Of a stretch of 64,000 bases of DNA, positions 54,326 through 64,000 are shown in pieces (the first letter of the stretch is position 1; each line of letters opens with the position of its first letter). Where the stretch lies: assembly GCA_046530785.1 (NCBI GenBank), contig JBHEQT010000007.1:1-64000 (forward strand), in the 5' to 3' direction. The DNA is from Arsenophonus sp046530785. Lineage in GTDB: Bacteria; Pseudomonadota; Gammaproteobacteria; Enterobacterales; Enterobacteriaceae. The notes below the pieces were generated by a model. It worked only from the letters and a program-made list of their open reading frames with translations. It had not been told where the DNA came from and did not search any database. The position numbers and the translations under genes were made by a program.

Positions 54326-56225
54326 ATATTTTAATATTTACTAGTTAAATTCACTATGAAGATTATCATAAAATTAATTTTTTAATCTAATAATAAAATT
54401 CTAGATTAAAAGGAAAATTTCCTATACCAATTTATAAAAATTCAATTTAAATTATAAATTTTTTAATTTTACTATAAATTTTTACAGAGGAAGTTTCTAC
54501 TTTTTAGTTTATCAATAGATAATCATCTGTATGACAGAAATTTAATAAGTAACCTAATATTTTTATGTATTTTCTAAATATAACAAAGTATTACTATAGA
54601 TTCTGAAAGTATCAGAAGAAAAATAAATTTTAAAAAACAACAAATCTTTTATTAAGTTTTGCATCAAATTTTAAATTTTGACCATTATCTTAAATTTTTT
54701 TTTAGAAAATAAACTTCATTTGTTTGTTACTAAAAAATATAAATTAGTAAAAACTATATTTAATTTTATTAATTATATGTTAAATAATATAATTAAATAT
54801 TATCAAATAAAAATTTATCATCGTAAATTTAGTATATCTTTTACCTTTGAATAAATTTTCTAAAAATATTACTGAATCATTTACTTTAACAAAGATATTA
54901 AATTCTTTAAAGTAAAGAAACTTAAACTTAATATTATCAAAATTTATATTGTCGGTGACAATAATCAGATTATTTAATAATTTAAATTAATTCTCAATTA
55001 AAAATTTCCGAATACTAATTTAATCATCTATTCCTAGATGACTGATATTTAATAATTTTTTATTTCTTATCTTAGAATTAAAGGTTAATCATCAACAACT
55101 AAAAATCTTGATATATTATTTATCCAGAGAAATTTTCGTTTGAAAGGAATTTTTTTAAATAACTTAAATTATAATTATCAGTTCTAACTGTTACAATAAA
55201 TATACTTAATATTTATTATTAATTGTTATCTTTATTTCAAAATTTTATAAATATTAGTTTAGGTTAACCAAAAATAAGATTTTTTCTAGATTTAGTTTAT
55301 TAAAAACTATATTTAATTAATAATTGAATAATTCACATAAATAAAAAATATATTTTCAATTAAATTATGTTATTTAACATTAATATTTAAATTAGAGAAG
55401 ATTAGTACCTTAGTTTATACATCAGGTAAATAATCCAAATAAATGAAGTTTTCACTTCTTAATAATACTACTAATAAAATTAACTCCATAAAATGGATCC
55501 TCCTTCTATCGGAGAAGAAGGATATTATACACTGTTTAAACTTGTTATTATTATCAAACTCATTTGACTAATTAAAAACTACCCGTGAAATTAATTTCAT
55601 TAATTTTTAATGATCACTTTATAAAATTATTATTGTTCTACGAAGAAGATTATTCCTTCTAGAAGAAATAGTTTATTTTAACTTGATTTTTTTTAATTTT
55701 CAAATATAGAACATAAACTAAACCAATTATTTCAATTTGTTTAAAAGAATAAAGTTTATGAAAATTTAACAACTATATTCTGAAATATTAAGAAAAATAC
55801 TATGTTATCTGCGCTAATAATAAATTTAATCGTTTCTGGCGAGATGAATGAAATCAATCCCAATAATATAATGGTTTAGATAGATCAAAAATCTTAATGC
55901 ATTTATATTTAAAACTAAATTTTTCTCACTTTTGTTCAATTTTAATGATAAAATAATAATGAAATTTATTGAAATTAATTAATAATACCATGTTTAATAT
56001 GCTGCTAAAATAATTAACATAAAGATAAATAATATTATTAGAAAATTTTCATCAATATCTTTTTTCCTTGAAAGGATATCCTAAGGAATTAAATTATTTT
56101 TATCTTTAAAAAGTTCTTATTTTTTATTTTTCAGTTTATATATTATTAAATTGAAAAAAAATTTTAATTTTTGAATAATCTCAGTTAAAATTGAATTAAT
56201 TAAGTTAAAATATCAAAATTTATAA
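54326..56225. other. Non-coding desert between yegH-like gene and dcd (convergent)
   Basis: About 1.9 kb with no gene. asmA, which lies between yegH and dcd in E. coli, is not recognisable. A 10-bp stem (54379-54411 region, TTTTAATCTA / TAGATTAAAA) follows the yegH-like gene and may serve as its terminator; a G/C-containing hairpin lies at 55497-55523. Confidence 0.65.
55497..55523. repeat. Hairpin with G/C-containing arms
   Basis: ATCCTCCTTCT (55497-55507) pairs with AGAAGAAGGAT (55513-55523) with one G-T wobble and a 5-nt loop. It lies in the yegH-dcd desert with no gene within 700 bp. Confidence 0.6.
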
Positions 56226-56816
56226 TTACTTTCCAAGATCTTCACTAATTTTACTTCCTATTATACCTTGTTGGTTTTTATATTTTGCGTTCTGACGAAG
56301 ATTATAGGGGCGTTCAGATGAACCAGATAAAAATTCAAAACTTAACGCACCAATAATCATATTTGGTCGTAGCGCCAATGGTAGTTTACCTGAGTTATAA
56401 AATTCTAACACAATATGACCATACCAACCAGGATCAATACGGTGAGAAGTAAGATGAACCATTAAACCCAATCGAGCAAGAGAAGAGCGACCATCAAGCC
56501 AACCAACAATATTATCAGGTAAGGTAACTGATTCTAAAGTAGTCGCTAATACTAATTCACCGGGATGTAAAAAAAACGAATCGGTATGACTTAAGATGAT
56601 TTCATCACTCATCACTCGGTTCAATGCAGCATTAACTTCATTTTTTGGTCCACTAAGATCGATGTAAGGTTCAGTGTAGTCCTGAAATACTCTAAATTTA
56701 TTCCCTAAACACACATCAACTGTTGCTCCATTAATCCGTTCGATTAATGGGTGTGGTTTAATAATTAATTTTTTTTCATCAATCCATTTAACTATATCAC
56801 GATCACAAAGTCGCAT
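56226..56816 (-). CDS. dcd: dCTP deaminase
   Basis: Deaminates dCTP to dUTP, the main route to dTMP in enterobacteria. The 196 aa match E. coli (193). Active-site residues are present at the usual positions: R110-S111 in DGRSSLARLG, R115, and E138 in HIVLEFYNSG. The strongly conserved RIDPGWYG and LRPNMIIGALSFE segments are intact; trimer-forming. It starts at ATG (MRLCDRDI, the family start) with GGAG upstream. It lies alone; udk, adjacent in E. coli, is not seen in the window. Confidence 0.96.
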   Translation of the reverse strand: MRLCDRDIVKWIDEKKLIIKPHPLIERINGATVDVCLGNKFRVFQDYTEPYIDLSGPKNEVNAALNRVMSDEIILSHTDSFFLHPGELVLATTLESVTLPDNIVGWLDGRSSLARLGLMVHLTSHRIDPGWYGHIVLEFYNSGKLPLALRPNMIIGALSFEFLSGSSERPYNLRQNAKYKNQQGIIGSKISEDLGK

Positions 56817-57999
56817 TTTATCTCCTTGAGAAAAAAGGGGAGTTCCTCTATATAATCCATCTTAATTTAAATAATTATTACTAACTTTCTCTATTTTATC
56901 CTTTAAGATATAAATCACTAGAATATTTTTTTTCAATCAAAAGATTGATGATTTCTTTATCTTGTTGTGCTTAGTTAATAAACTAAATAATTTAAAAAAT
57001 GTTTGAATATATTATTAATAATAAAATATAATATTCTCCTTTTATACATTTATTATATCTTAGTTATTTTTTAATAAAGTTTTCAATTGGTCTATCAACA
57101 TAAAATTGAAAACCTTCATTATTAGGTAATTATTTACCCGTTAATAATAAATACTTTCAATAATTAACTACTTTAGGTTAAAGCGCCCTTTTCTTACATT
57201 TATACTCAGAATACTCATATTTTGAAGAATTAATTTCCTATTATATAAATTATTAATACAGATTAATACTCCATTGAATTTAGATACTCGTTAATCTATA
57301 CTTTAACTCTTTTTTTTTATGAAAGAAAAGATCTTAATCGCGAAATAATCTTTATCAAATATTATTTGATATTTTTTGATTGTACGCTTGAATATAAAAT
57401 TCATGAGAAAGCATTTTCTCTATAAAATTTAGCAGTTAATGAAAACCTGATATTAATCGTAATAGAAAAATTTATTTTCTTCATGATATTTTTAAATAAC
57501 CTAAGTTTAATAAAAGAAAATAATGTAATTAAATTAGTATTATTAATTTAGAACTTACAATAAGTTTCTTTCAAACTATCAATTATTTAAAATTAGATCT
57601 AGACATCCTTTTATAAGGAATAAAGCTAATCTATAATAGGAGATAAACCCTTTATTAATAAAAGTTTTATTATTAAAATTTTAGTACTGAAGTACAATTC
57701 ATTATACATATTACCTTTCCATCAAACTTCTTTTCAAATATAAAAGATAAGATCATTAGATATCATTTAAATACCATTAAAAGGTATTTGGAATGAATAA
57801 ACTCATATCATTGATATATGGGTATGATCTTAAAATAAAGAAAGAAATGAATATATAAAATAGGTATTGTTCATTCATCTTCTGATTCTTTTTAAAAAAA
57901 AATATATTTAACAAATTTATAAAAAATCCACTAATTTCTAATGTTAAAGCAACTGAATTAGATAATACAAAGAAGATTAAAGATTCTATTTAAGTAAGA

Positions 58000-58025
58000 A
58001 ATTAGAGAAATATATTTCTCTAATT
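58000..58025. repeat. Perfect 26-nt palindrome
   Basis: AATTAGAGAAATA (58000-58012) is followed directly by its exact reverse complement (58013-58025). Confidence 0.85.
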
Positions 58026-59238
58026 ACGAGAGATAAACTTTTAATCACTTTAAATCAAAAGTGATGATTATTTAACTTATTATTGTTCTAGAAACAATAT
58101 ATTTTATTTTCATCAAATTAAATAAGTTTAAAATTAGTGCTTTTCAGATAGATATACTTATAAAAAAAAATTAAATGAATATTCTTACATTCATTTTTTC
58201 TGTAATTTCTAAAAAAATTATTATCTAGTATTTAAGAAATAATCAAAATAGATTTTTTTATTAAATATGACTAAGGAATAATAACGTATAAATAAAAGTT
58301 ATGCTAATATTTATTAAAAATCTATGAAATATTAAAATTAGCTACTATTACAGCTATGATTATATTGATAATTATTTCGAATTTTGTTAATTCTTAGAAG
58401 TACAATTTCATAATTGATAAAATATATATTTCAAATAAAAACAGAGAAAATATACCCAATATTTTATTTATATAAAGTCTATATCGATAATTTTTATTAT
58501 ATCTAATAAATAGAAATAAAAACTGTAGTGATAGAGAACATTGTTATACTTTTCATTATTACTATTATTTTTGTAGAAAACGGGAATAGAAAAAATATTA
58601 AATTAAGAAAAAATAATAGGACAAAAATATCTCATGCAAGTTTCCTTGAAAAATATCAATACTATTAAATTGTACAGTTTTCTTTTTAATTATAAGTGTT
58701 CAATTTTATTGATAAATATTTATGATTTTAAAAGAATTTAAAAAACCAGTAAAATACCTTTACTGAAATAGATAAAATAATTCAAGAATGTCGATTCTTA
58801 TAAGTCTATTTTGTTCGAAAATAACACCATCTTTCTTATCTAAAAAAGTTAAAATTAAAAAATTATTGGTTAAATAGAGACTATCAACCCCTCCCAAAAT
58901 AGTGGGGGTAATTTTAACAAGAAAAATAAAAGATATATTTAAAAAATTTCATAAAGAAAACTAAAAAGAAATTTGTTATTATTTTAAATTTTAATAAAAT
59001 GAATATTCATCATTGGGGGGGTGTTTAAACTTTTTAACGATCAATAATTAATAAAGTAATCACCATCATATTTATTTTAATCAATAATTTAATATAATTA
59101 CTTATTTTAATAATTTTGAAAAAAAATTCTTAAAATTTTTATTACTTAGTAAATTTTTAAAATAGTAGATTCTACTTTTAATAAATATTAAAAATCATCT
59201 ATTTAAATCTCATATTATTGTCAGTTGACCTTTTATCT

Positions 59239-59263
59239 ATATCTTTTATGGGATAAAAGATAT
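59239..59263. repeat. 11-bp inverted repeat, GGG loop
   Basis: ATATCTTTTAT (59239-59249), GGG, then the exact reverse complement (59253-59263). Confidence 0.7.
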
Positions 59264-59453
59264 TACTGGAATATTATCTATTATCTAATAGATTAAAGTG
59301 ATATTTCATCCAATTTTTCTATTAAATAATAGAAAGAATAATAGGCTTTAAATATCCATATTTGTAATAAATATATTAGATTTATCTTTTCAAAAATATA
59401 TAATACAGCACATTTTAAAGCTCTGTTAAATATAGAGATTTCTTTATTGTATT

Positions 59454-59480
59454 GCAATGTATCAAATAAAGCAATGTATC
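59454..59480. repeat. Direct repeat, 10 bp twice
   Basis: GCAATGTATC occurs at 59454-59463 and again at 59471-59480, with 7 nt of A/T between. Probably a chance or slippage duplication; no array continues from it. Confidence 0.55.
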
Positions 59481-60484
59481 TTGTAATACAGTAATAACAA
59501 AGTATTTATATAACTATGAAGTATTTCTGAAGTAATATTAATTGAAATATCAAACAAACTCCTCTGATTTCATACTTAAAACTATCAAGTAATCTAAATC
59601 TGAAAATTTTCTATCTTTTAGTAAGATATGGACAAATAAGATTTTAGCTAGAACAATTAAAAGCGTTCCATATCATCGAATTTTCATCAACTAACAAATA
59701 AATCAAATTGAATTAATTGTTACTTTATATACCATTAATAGATAGCACTTGATAACCATCAAGTAATATTAGGTTACTACTTATTTATTTTCCAAGATAC
59801 CACTTTCTGAAATAAATGATTATAAATATCAGTATTTAAAATGATATCCTCATACTTTTTTGAGATAATATAAAAGATATGGTCATTATTATTATTGATT
59901 TTCTAAGAAAAATATTAATAAATTTAACAGTAATATATTGATTAATCTTATTAATTTCAGAAAAATTATTTACTATAAGTAGTATATATATACTACTGAA
60001 ATAATTTTTAATATTATTTTTACACGAAACTATTTTTCATAATTATGATTTCTATTATTTAATTAATAGCTTAAATATTCATTTTTCAAAAAATTGAATA
60101 ACTAATTCACAATATGAAAAACATGATCTAAACAATGTAAAATTGTATAATATTTTAATATACTCCCATATTTATTTCTCGATCTTATTATGGAAAATCT
60201 ATCCAAAATTTCCGTGATTTATTGAATTAAATCTTCCAGATTTTTATTTGAAGGATGATAAATTCACTACATCCTCCATTTTATTTTATAAATTTTATTA
60301 ATAACTTAATCATTGTACTATACCAGAAAAGTAGTTAACTAAAAGAAATAGTAATAAAACAATATTTATTTATTAAAATTACGATAAAATGATGATAAAT
60401 TATCTAGGTTTAATTTTAGAAAAGAAAGTTCCATTAATTAAAATTAAATTATTATTCAATTTTTATGGAAGTTAAATCTTAACT

Positions 60485-62155
60485 ATGTCGCAAATTGTAA
60501 AAAAACTCTTAGTGACTTGTGCATTACCTTATGCTAACGGTTCAATTCACCTTGGTCATTTGTTAGAACATATCCAAGCTGATATTTGGGTACGTTATCA
60601 ACGAATGCGAGGAAACCATGTTTATTTTATCTGTGGCGATGATGCCCATGGCACACCAATCATGCTAAAAGCCCAGAAATTAGGTATAACTCCTGAGGAG
60701 ATGATTAATAAAATAAGTAAAGAACATCAAGACGATCTTACTGACTTTGGTATCAGTTACGATAATTATCATTCAACTCATAGTATCGAAAATAAAATAT
60801 TTTCTGAACAAATTTATTTTACATTAAAAAAGAACCGTTTTATTCAAAGAAAAATAATTTCCCAACTTTATGATCCTCAAAAAGGTATGTTTCTACCCGA
60901 TCGTTTTGTTAAAGGTATTTGCCCAAAATGTCAAACTGCTGATCAATACGGTGATAATTGTGAACTCTGTGGTGCAATTTATAACTCAACGGAACTCATT
61001 AATCCCTATTCGGTAATTTCTGGTTCAACACCTGAAATACGTGAAACAATGCACTTTTTTTTTGATTTACCTGCATTTAGTAATATGTTAAAAACTTGGA
61101 TACGATCAGGTGCTTTACAATCACAAGTAGCAAATAAAATGCAAGATTGGTTTGGGAATGGTTTAAATCAATGGGATATTACTCGTGATGCTCCTTATTT
61201 TGGTTTTGAAATTCCTAATGAACCTGGTAAATATTTTTACGTTTGGTTAGATGCACCTATTGCTTATATAGGAATATTTAAAAATCTATGCAAAAAAAAA
61301 CCTAATATTGATTTTGATAGTTATTGGAATAAAAATTCCACTACAGAACTTTACCACTTTATCGGAAAAGATATTGCCTATTTCCATAGTCTATTTTGGC
61401 CAGCAATATTAGAAGGTATTGGTTATCGTAAACCTACTAATATCTTCGTTCATGGTTATGTAACTATTAATGGTAAAAAAATGTCTAAATCACGAGGTAC
61501 TTTTATTACTGCACGATCCTATTTAAATAATATAGATGCTGATTGTTTACGTTACTATTATGCCACCAAACTTTCTTCTAAAATTAATGATATTGATCTT
61601 AATTTAGAAGACTTTATTCATCGGATAAATAGCGATATTGTTAATAAAGTAGTTAATATTGCAGCTCGCAATGTCGGATTTATCAATAAATACTTTCATG
61701 ATAAATTATCATCGTATCTTGCGAATCCTGAGCTTTACCAACAATTTGTTAATATGGAAAATAAAATTGCAAAAGAATTTTATTACCGTAGGTATAATAA
61801 AGTGATTCGTGAAATTATATTCCTTTCTGATCTTGCTAATCGTTATATCGATGAAAAAGCACCATGGTTAATTGTTAAGGAGAGAGGTCGCGAACAAGAT
61901 TTACATGATATATGTTCTATGGGTATTAACTTATTTCGCGTTTTAATGACTTATTTAAAACCTATATTACCTGGACTTACTGGTAGAACAGAAAGTTTTT
62001 TAAATATTTCTCTCAATTGGGATGATATTAGAAACCCTTTATTAAATCATAAAATTACTCCATTTAAAACCTTATTCCAGAGAATTAAAATATATAATAT
62101 AAACAATATGTTATCGACATCTAGTGAAAATATAAAAATGAAAAGAATGAAGTAA
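60485..62155 (+). CDS. metG: Methionyl-tRNA synthetase, C-terminal domain missing
   Basis: Charges tRNA-Met, including the initiator. The 556 aa cover the class Ia catalytic core and the anticodon-binding helical domain. HLGH lies at 22-25 (with PYANGSIHLGH), the zinc knuckle Cys at 146, 149, 159 and 162, and KMSKS at 332-336, the same numbering as E. coli. Residues about 390-545 form the anticodon domain. E. coli MetG has 677 aa; here the C-terminal dimerisation/tRNA-binding domain is absent and the protein ends in a short Lys/Met/Ser tail. E. coli MetG cut at about residue 550 is an active monomer, so this form should still be functional. Confidence 0.95.
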   Translation: MSQIVKKLLVTCALPYANGSIHLGHLLEHIQADIWVRYQRMRGNHVYFICGDDAHGTPIMLKAQKLGITPEEMINKISKEHQDDLTDFGISYDNYHSTHSIENKIFSEQIYFTLKKNRFIQRKIISQLYDPQKGMFLPDRFVKGICPKCQTADQYGDNCELCGAIYNSTELINPYSVISGSTPEIRETMHFFFDLPAFSNMLKTWIRSGALQSQVANKMQDWFGNGLNQWDITRDAPYFGFEIPNEPGKYFYVWLDAPIAYIGIFKNLCKKKPNIDFDSYWNKNSTTELYHFIGKDIAYFHSLFWPAILEGIGYRKPTNIFVHGYVTINGKKMSKSRGTFITARSYLNNIDADCLRYYYATKLSSKINDIDLNLEDFIHRINSDIVNKVVNIAARNVGFINKYFHDKLSSYLANPELYQQFVNMENKIAKEFYYRRYNKVIREIIFLSDLANRYIDEKAPWLIVKERGREQDLHDICSMGINLFRVLMTYLKPILPGLTGRTESFLNISLNWDDIRNPLLNHKITPFKTLFQRIKIYNINNMLSTSSENIKMKRMK

Positions 62156-63684
62156 TCAAGAAAATTCAAGAATTCTTATTTCAAAATATAATCAGTTTTG
62201 ATTACTTTAATAAAATAAAAATTACTTATTTTCTATAATTAAGAAAGATGATTTAGTAGAGAAGATCTCTATAATCGAATAAAAACTACGATTAAATTTA
62301 GATGATAATAAAAGTGCAGAAAATTTTTTCTAATATTAATTCTTCTCATCTTGATCTTAAAGAACTAAGAGGACGATTAACTATAAAATCAATATTTATC
62401 TCCAAAAAATATAGTTTGATTTTTCTTAAAAATGTTACTAGAAACTAGGGTCTAGTAAAAAGTATTTATTATTACTTCCTAATTTTGATTCCAAAATGTC
62501 CATAAAATTAAAATAAATCAAGAATAAAATATTAAATGATATATTAATAATAGTAACATTTTTATTTATGAATCTCATTCATTATATGAAAATAGCTTAT
62601 TAATTATTGCGTTGCCTATATTAAAAATCATCTTTTTTATAAAATTAAAAGTAATTTTTAGAAACTATTTTTATTTTAGTGGAAATATTTATTATCTTTC
62701 TTATTTATTTAATCTATTACTAATAATATTAAATTTAATTTAAATTTTTATCTTTTATTTTCTTAAAAATTTTCGAAAGAATATTAATTATATTTAGAAA
62801 AATGTATTTAGCTTGCGATTAAGTAATACTCCTGTAATCAAAAAAAATGATCCACCTAGTTATCTACTTATTTGAAATCAAAGAAGTTATTTTATATTCC
62901 ATAAGATATTAATAAAAACGAGTAACAATGAATTCAGTAAAATCTACTTTGTTTGGGAGATAGATATTTTTAAATTTCTTTAGAAATTACCCCGAAATTA
63001 TTAATTTTGAATAATTGAGGTCTTCTAACGATTTAAAATGATTTTGATAACATTATTTATCCACAAAATGAGAAAAACAATTAAGATCTGATTTTGATCG
63101 AGAGGGAGGGTATCATCCCTGAAAATTTAAAATAATAATAATGGGACTTTTCTTTAAACTTGAATATTTTTAACATTTCTGTTATCAAGTGCAATAATTT
63201 CATTAATTTTCTCTATTTATTTAGATATCTAGAAAAAATTGATCTGTATTAATCCTAGATTACTGGTTTTCAGATATGGTAAAATTAATAAATTAGTCAA
63301 ACAAAATCTAAAATTTATTTGTTTTATAGTGAATTTTACCAGTCAAGTTTTTAACGTATATTAATAAAGATAGATAGAGTAAGTTAATTGCAATTCTATC
63401 GTTGAATTTAATTATCTGTATCTTTTTCACTATTCTAATATAAAGAATAGAATACATATATTATTAAAATAATATAAGTTTCTTTTTAAAAAATTCGAAA
63501 ATAAATTCGTTCTATTAAAATGGTTTATATAGGTAACTACCCATCTTTTCTATTAAAATTTCTTGAAATTAGTAAACTTTCTCAAAAATTTATTGAATTC
63601 ATTAATGTGATTCAAAATGTAGATTTTATAAATCTATTTGAAAAGAGAAAATAATGAACTATTTTTTAATTCCATAATTTTATG

Positions 63685-63885
63685 TTATGCACATCTTTTA
63701 TCTAGCTTCCTCTCGTGGAGAATACGCTTTTTATAACCAATGTGATAAAAATTGGAGATATTCTTTGTTTCCCTATCTATTCTGGAAATTTTAAATGGAA
63801 ATGGTTTTTTGTATATACTTGAATTATTAACCATCTTGAACGCAATGCTCACAAAAAATAAAAATATAAAATATTTATATACCAT
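63685..63885 (-). other. Short unrecognised ORF, possible gene relic
   Basis: 66 codons, ATG start. The N-terminal part is hydrophobic (about residues 3-18), the rest is basic and polar (for example ISRIDRETKNISNFYHIGYKKRIL). The composition is less purely A/T than the flanks, but I recognise no family and see no Shine-Dalgarno. It could be a degraded gene fragment or chance. Confidence 0.15.
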
Positions 63886-63899
63886 TTATTTATTATAAG

Positions 63900-63919
63900 A
63901 TCTTCCTTTTAAGGAAGAT
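63900..63919. terminator. Perfect hairpin near the right edge
   Basis: ATCTTCCTT (63900-63908), TT, then the exact reverse complement (63911-63919), followed on the plus strand by a T-rich run. It is terminator-like but has no clear gene upstream of it. Confidence 0.4.
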
Positions 63920-64000
63920 ATTTCTTTTGTAGTAGGTAGTAGTATAATAAAGATATTAATCTTTTAGCTTGCTAATATTCTATAATTATTTATCATCTAT

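Larger units (their letters stand above)
56817..60484. other. Non-coding desert between dcd and metG
   Basis: About 3.7 kb without a supportable gene. udk and mrp, expected here from the E. coli order, are not recognisable. Structures: a perfect 26-nt palindrome at 58000-58025, an 11-bp stem at 59239-59263, a 20-nt palindrome at 59978-59997, a direct repeat at 59454-59480, a short ACCCC/GGGGT hairpin near 58887-58909, and a G7 run at 59015-59021. Confidence 0.7.
62156..64000. other. Non-coding right edge of the window
   Basis: About 1.8 kb downstream of metG with no recognised gene. A 66-codon minus-strand ORF at 63685-63885 is slightly richer in G/C and in mixed codons than its surroundings and might be a gene relic. 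A hairpin lies at 63900-63919. Confidence 0.6.

Noticed and set aside
1..64000. CRISPR arrays, insertion sequences, phage genes, rRNA and tRNA genes
   Set aside because: No regularly spaced repeat, transposase-like protein, or G/C-richer RNA-gene-like segment with a T-loop motif was seen in any spacer. A TTCGAATC near 13439-13447 resembles a tRNA T-loop but has no acceptor or anticodon stems around it.

Overview
The window looks like part of the chromosome of a genome-degraded, very AT-rich gammaproteobacterial (Enterobacterales) symbiont. All 28 recognisable genes are close relatives of Escherichia/Yersinia genes, and their blocks keep the ancestral enterobacterial order: prc-htpX, pabB, manXYZ, the arn cluster, thrS-infC-rpmI-rplT-pheS-pheT-ihfA, yniC-ydjM, then gnd, a TerC/YegH gene, dcd and metG. 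By my tally only about 31 kb of 64 kb (about 48%) is coding. The rest is AT-rich spacer of 0.4 to 6.1 kb with no convincing gene, which suggests recent and still ongoing erosion. An Arsenophonus-like insect symbiont would fit (sitABCD, manXYZ, arn genes, AT bias), but that is inference.

Layout. 1-3.2 kb: empty. 3.2-6.3: htpX and prc (envelope quality control, minus strand). 6.3-10.6: empty. 10.6-12.0: pabB (folate). 12.0-15.6: empty. 15.6-18.3: manXYZ (mannose/glucose/glucosamine PTS). 18.3-21.8: empty. 21.8-27.4: arnC-arnA-arnD-arnT (L-Ara4N lipid A modification; arnD is frameshifted in a poly-A tract and arnB/E/F are absent). 27.4-28.9: empty. 28.9-36.0: a compact translation block with an AUU start for infC and a preserved pheST attenuator. 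36.9-40.4: sitABCD (Mn/Fe ABC importer). 41.6-43.1: yniC and ydjM. 43.1-49.2: a 6.1 kb desert. 49.2-50.7: DASS anion:Na+ symporter. 51.1-54.3: gnd (minus) and a yegH-like TerC/CBS protein (plus). 56.2-56.8: dcd. 60.5-62.2: metG, lacking the C-terminal dimerisation domain. The last 1.8 kb is nearly empty.

Working together, the retained genes cover sugar uptake (ManXYZ) feeding glycolysis and the pentose phosphate pathway (Gnd), nucleotide (Dcd) and folate (PabB) supply, translation (ThrS, PheST, MetG, IF3, L35, L20), metal uptake (SitABCD) and envelope maintenance (HtpX, Prc, Arn). No rRNA, tRNA, insertion sequence, phage gene or CRISPR array was recognised.

The most interesting non-gene signals are (1) an excess of long, perfect inverted repeats with almost no spacer, all found in the non-coding deserts, and (2) RNA-level control kept in the translation block despite the overall decay (infC AUU start; pheM-like leader, antiterminator and terminator).
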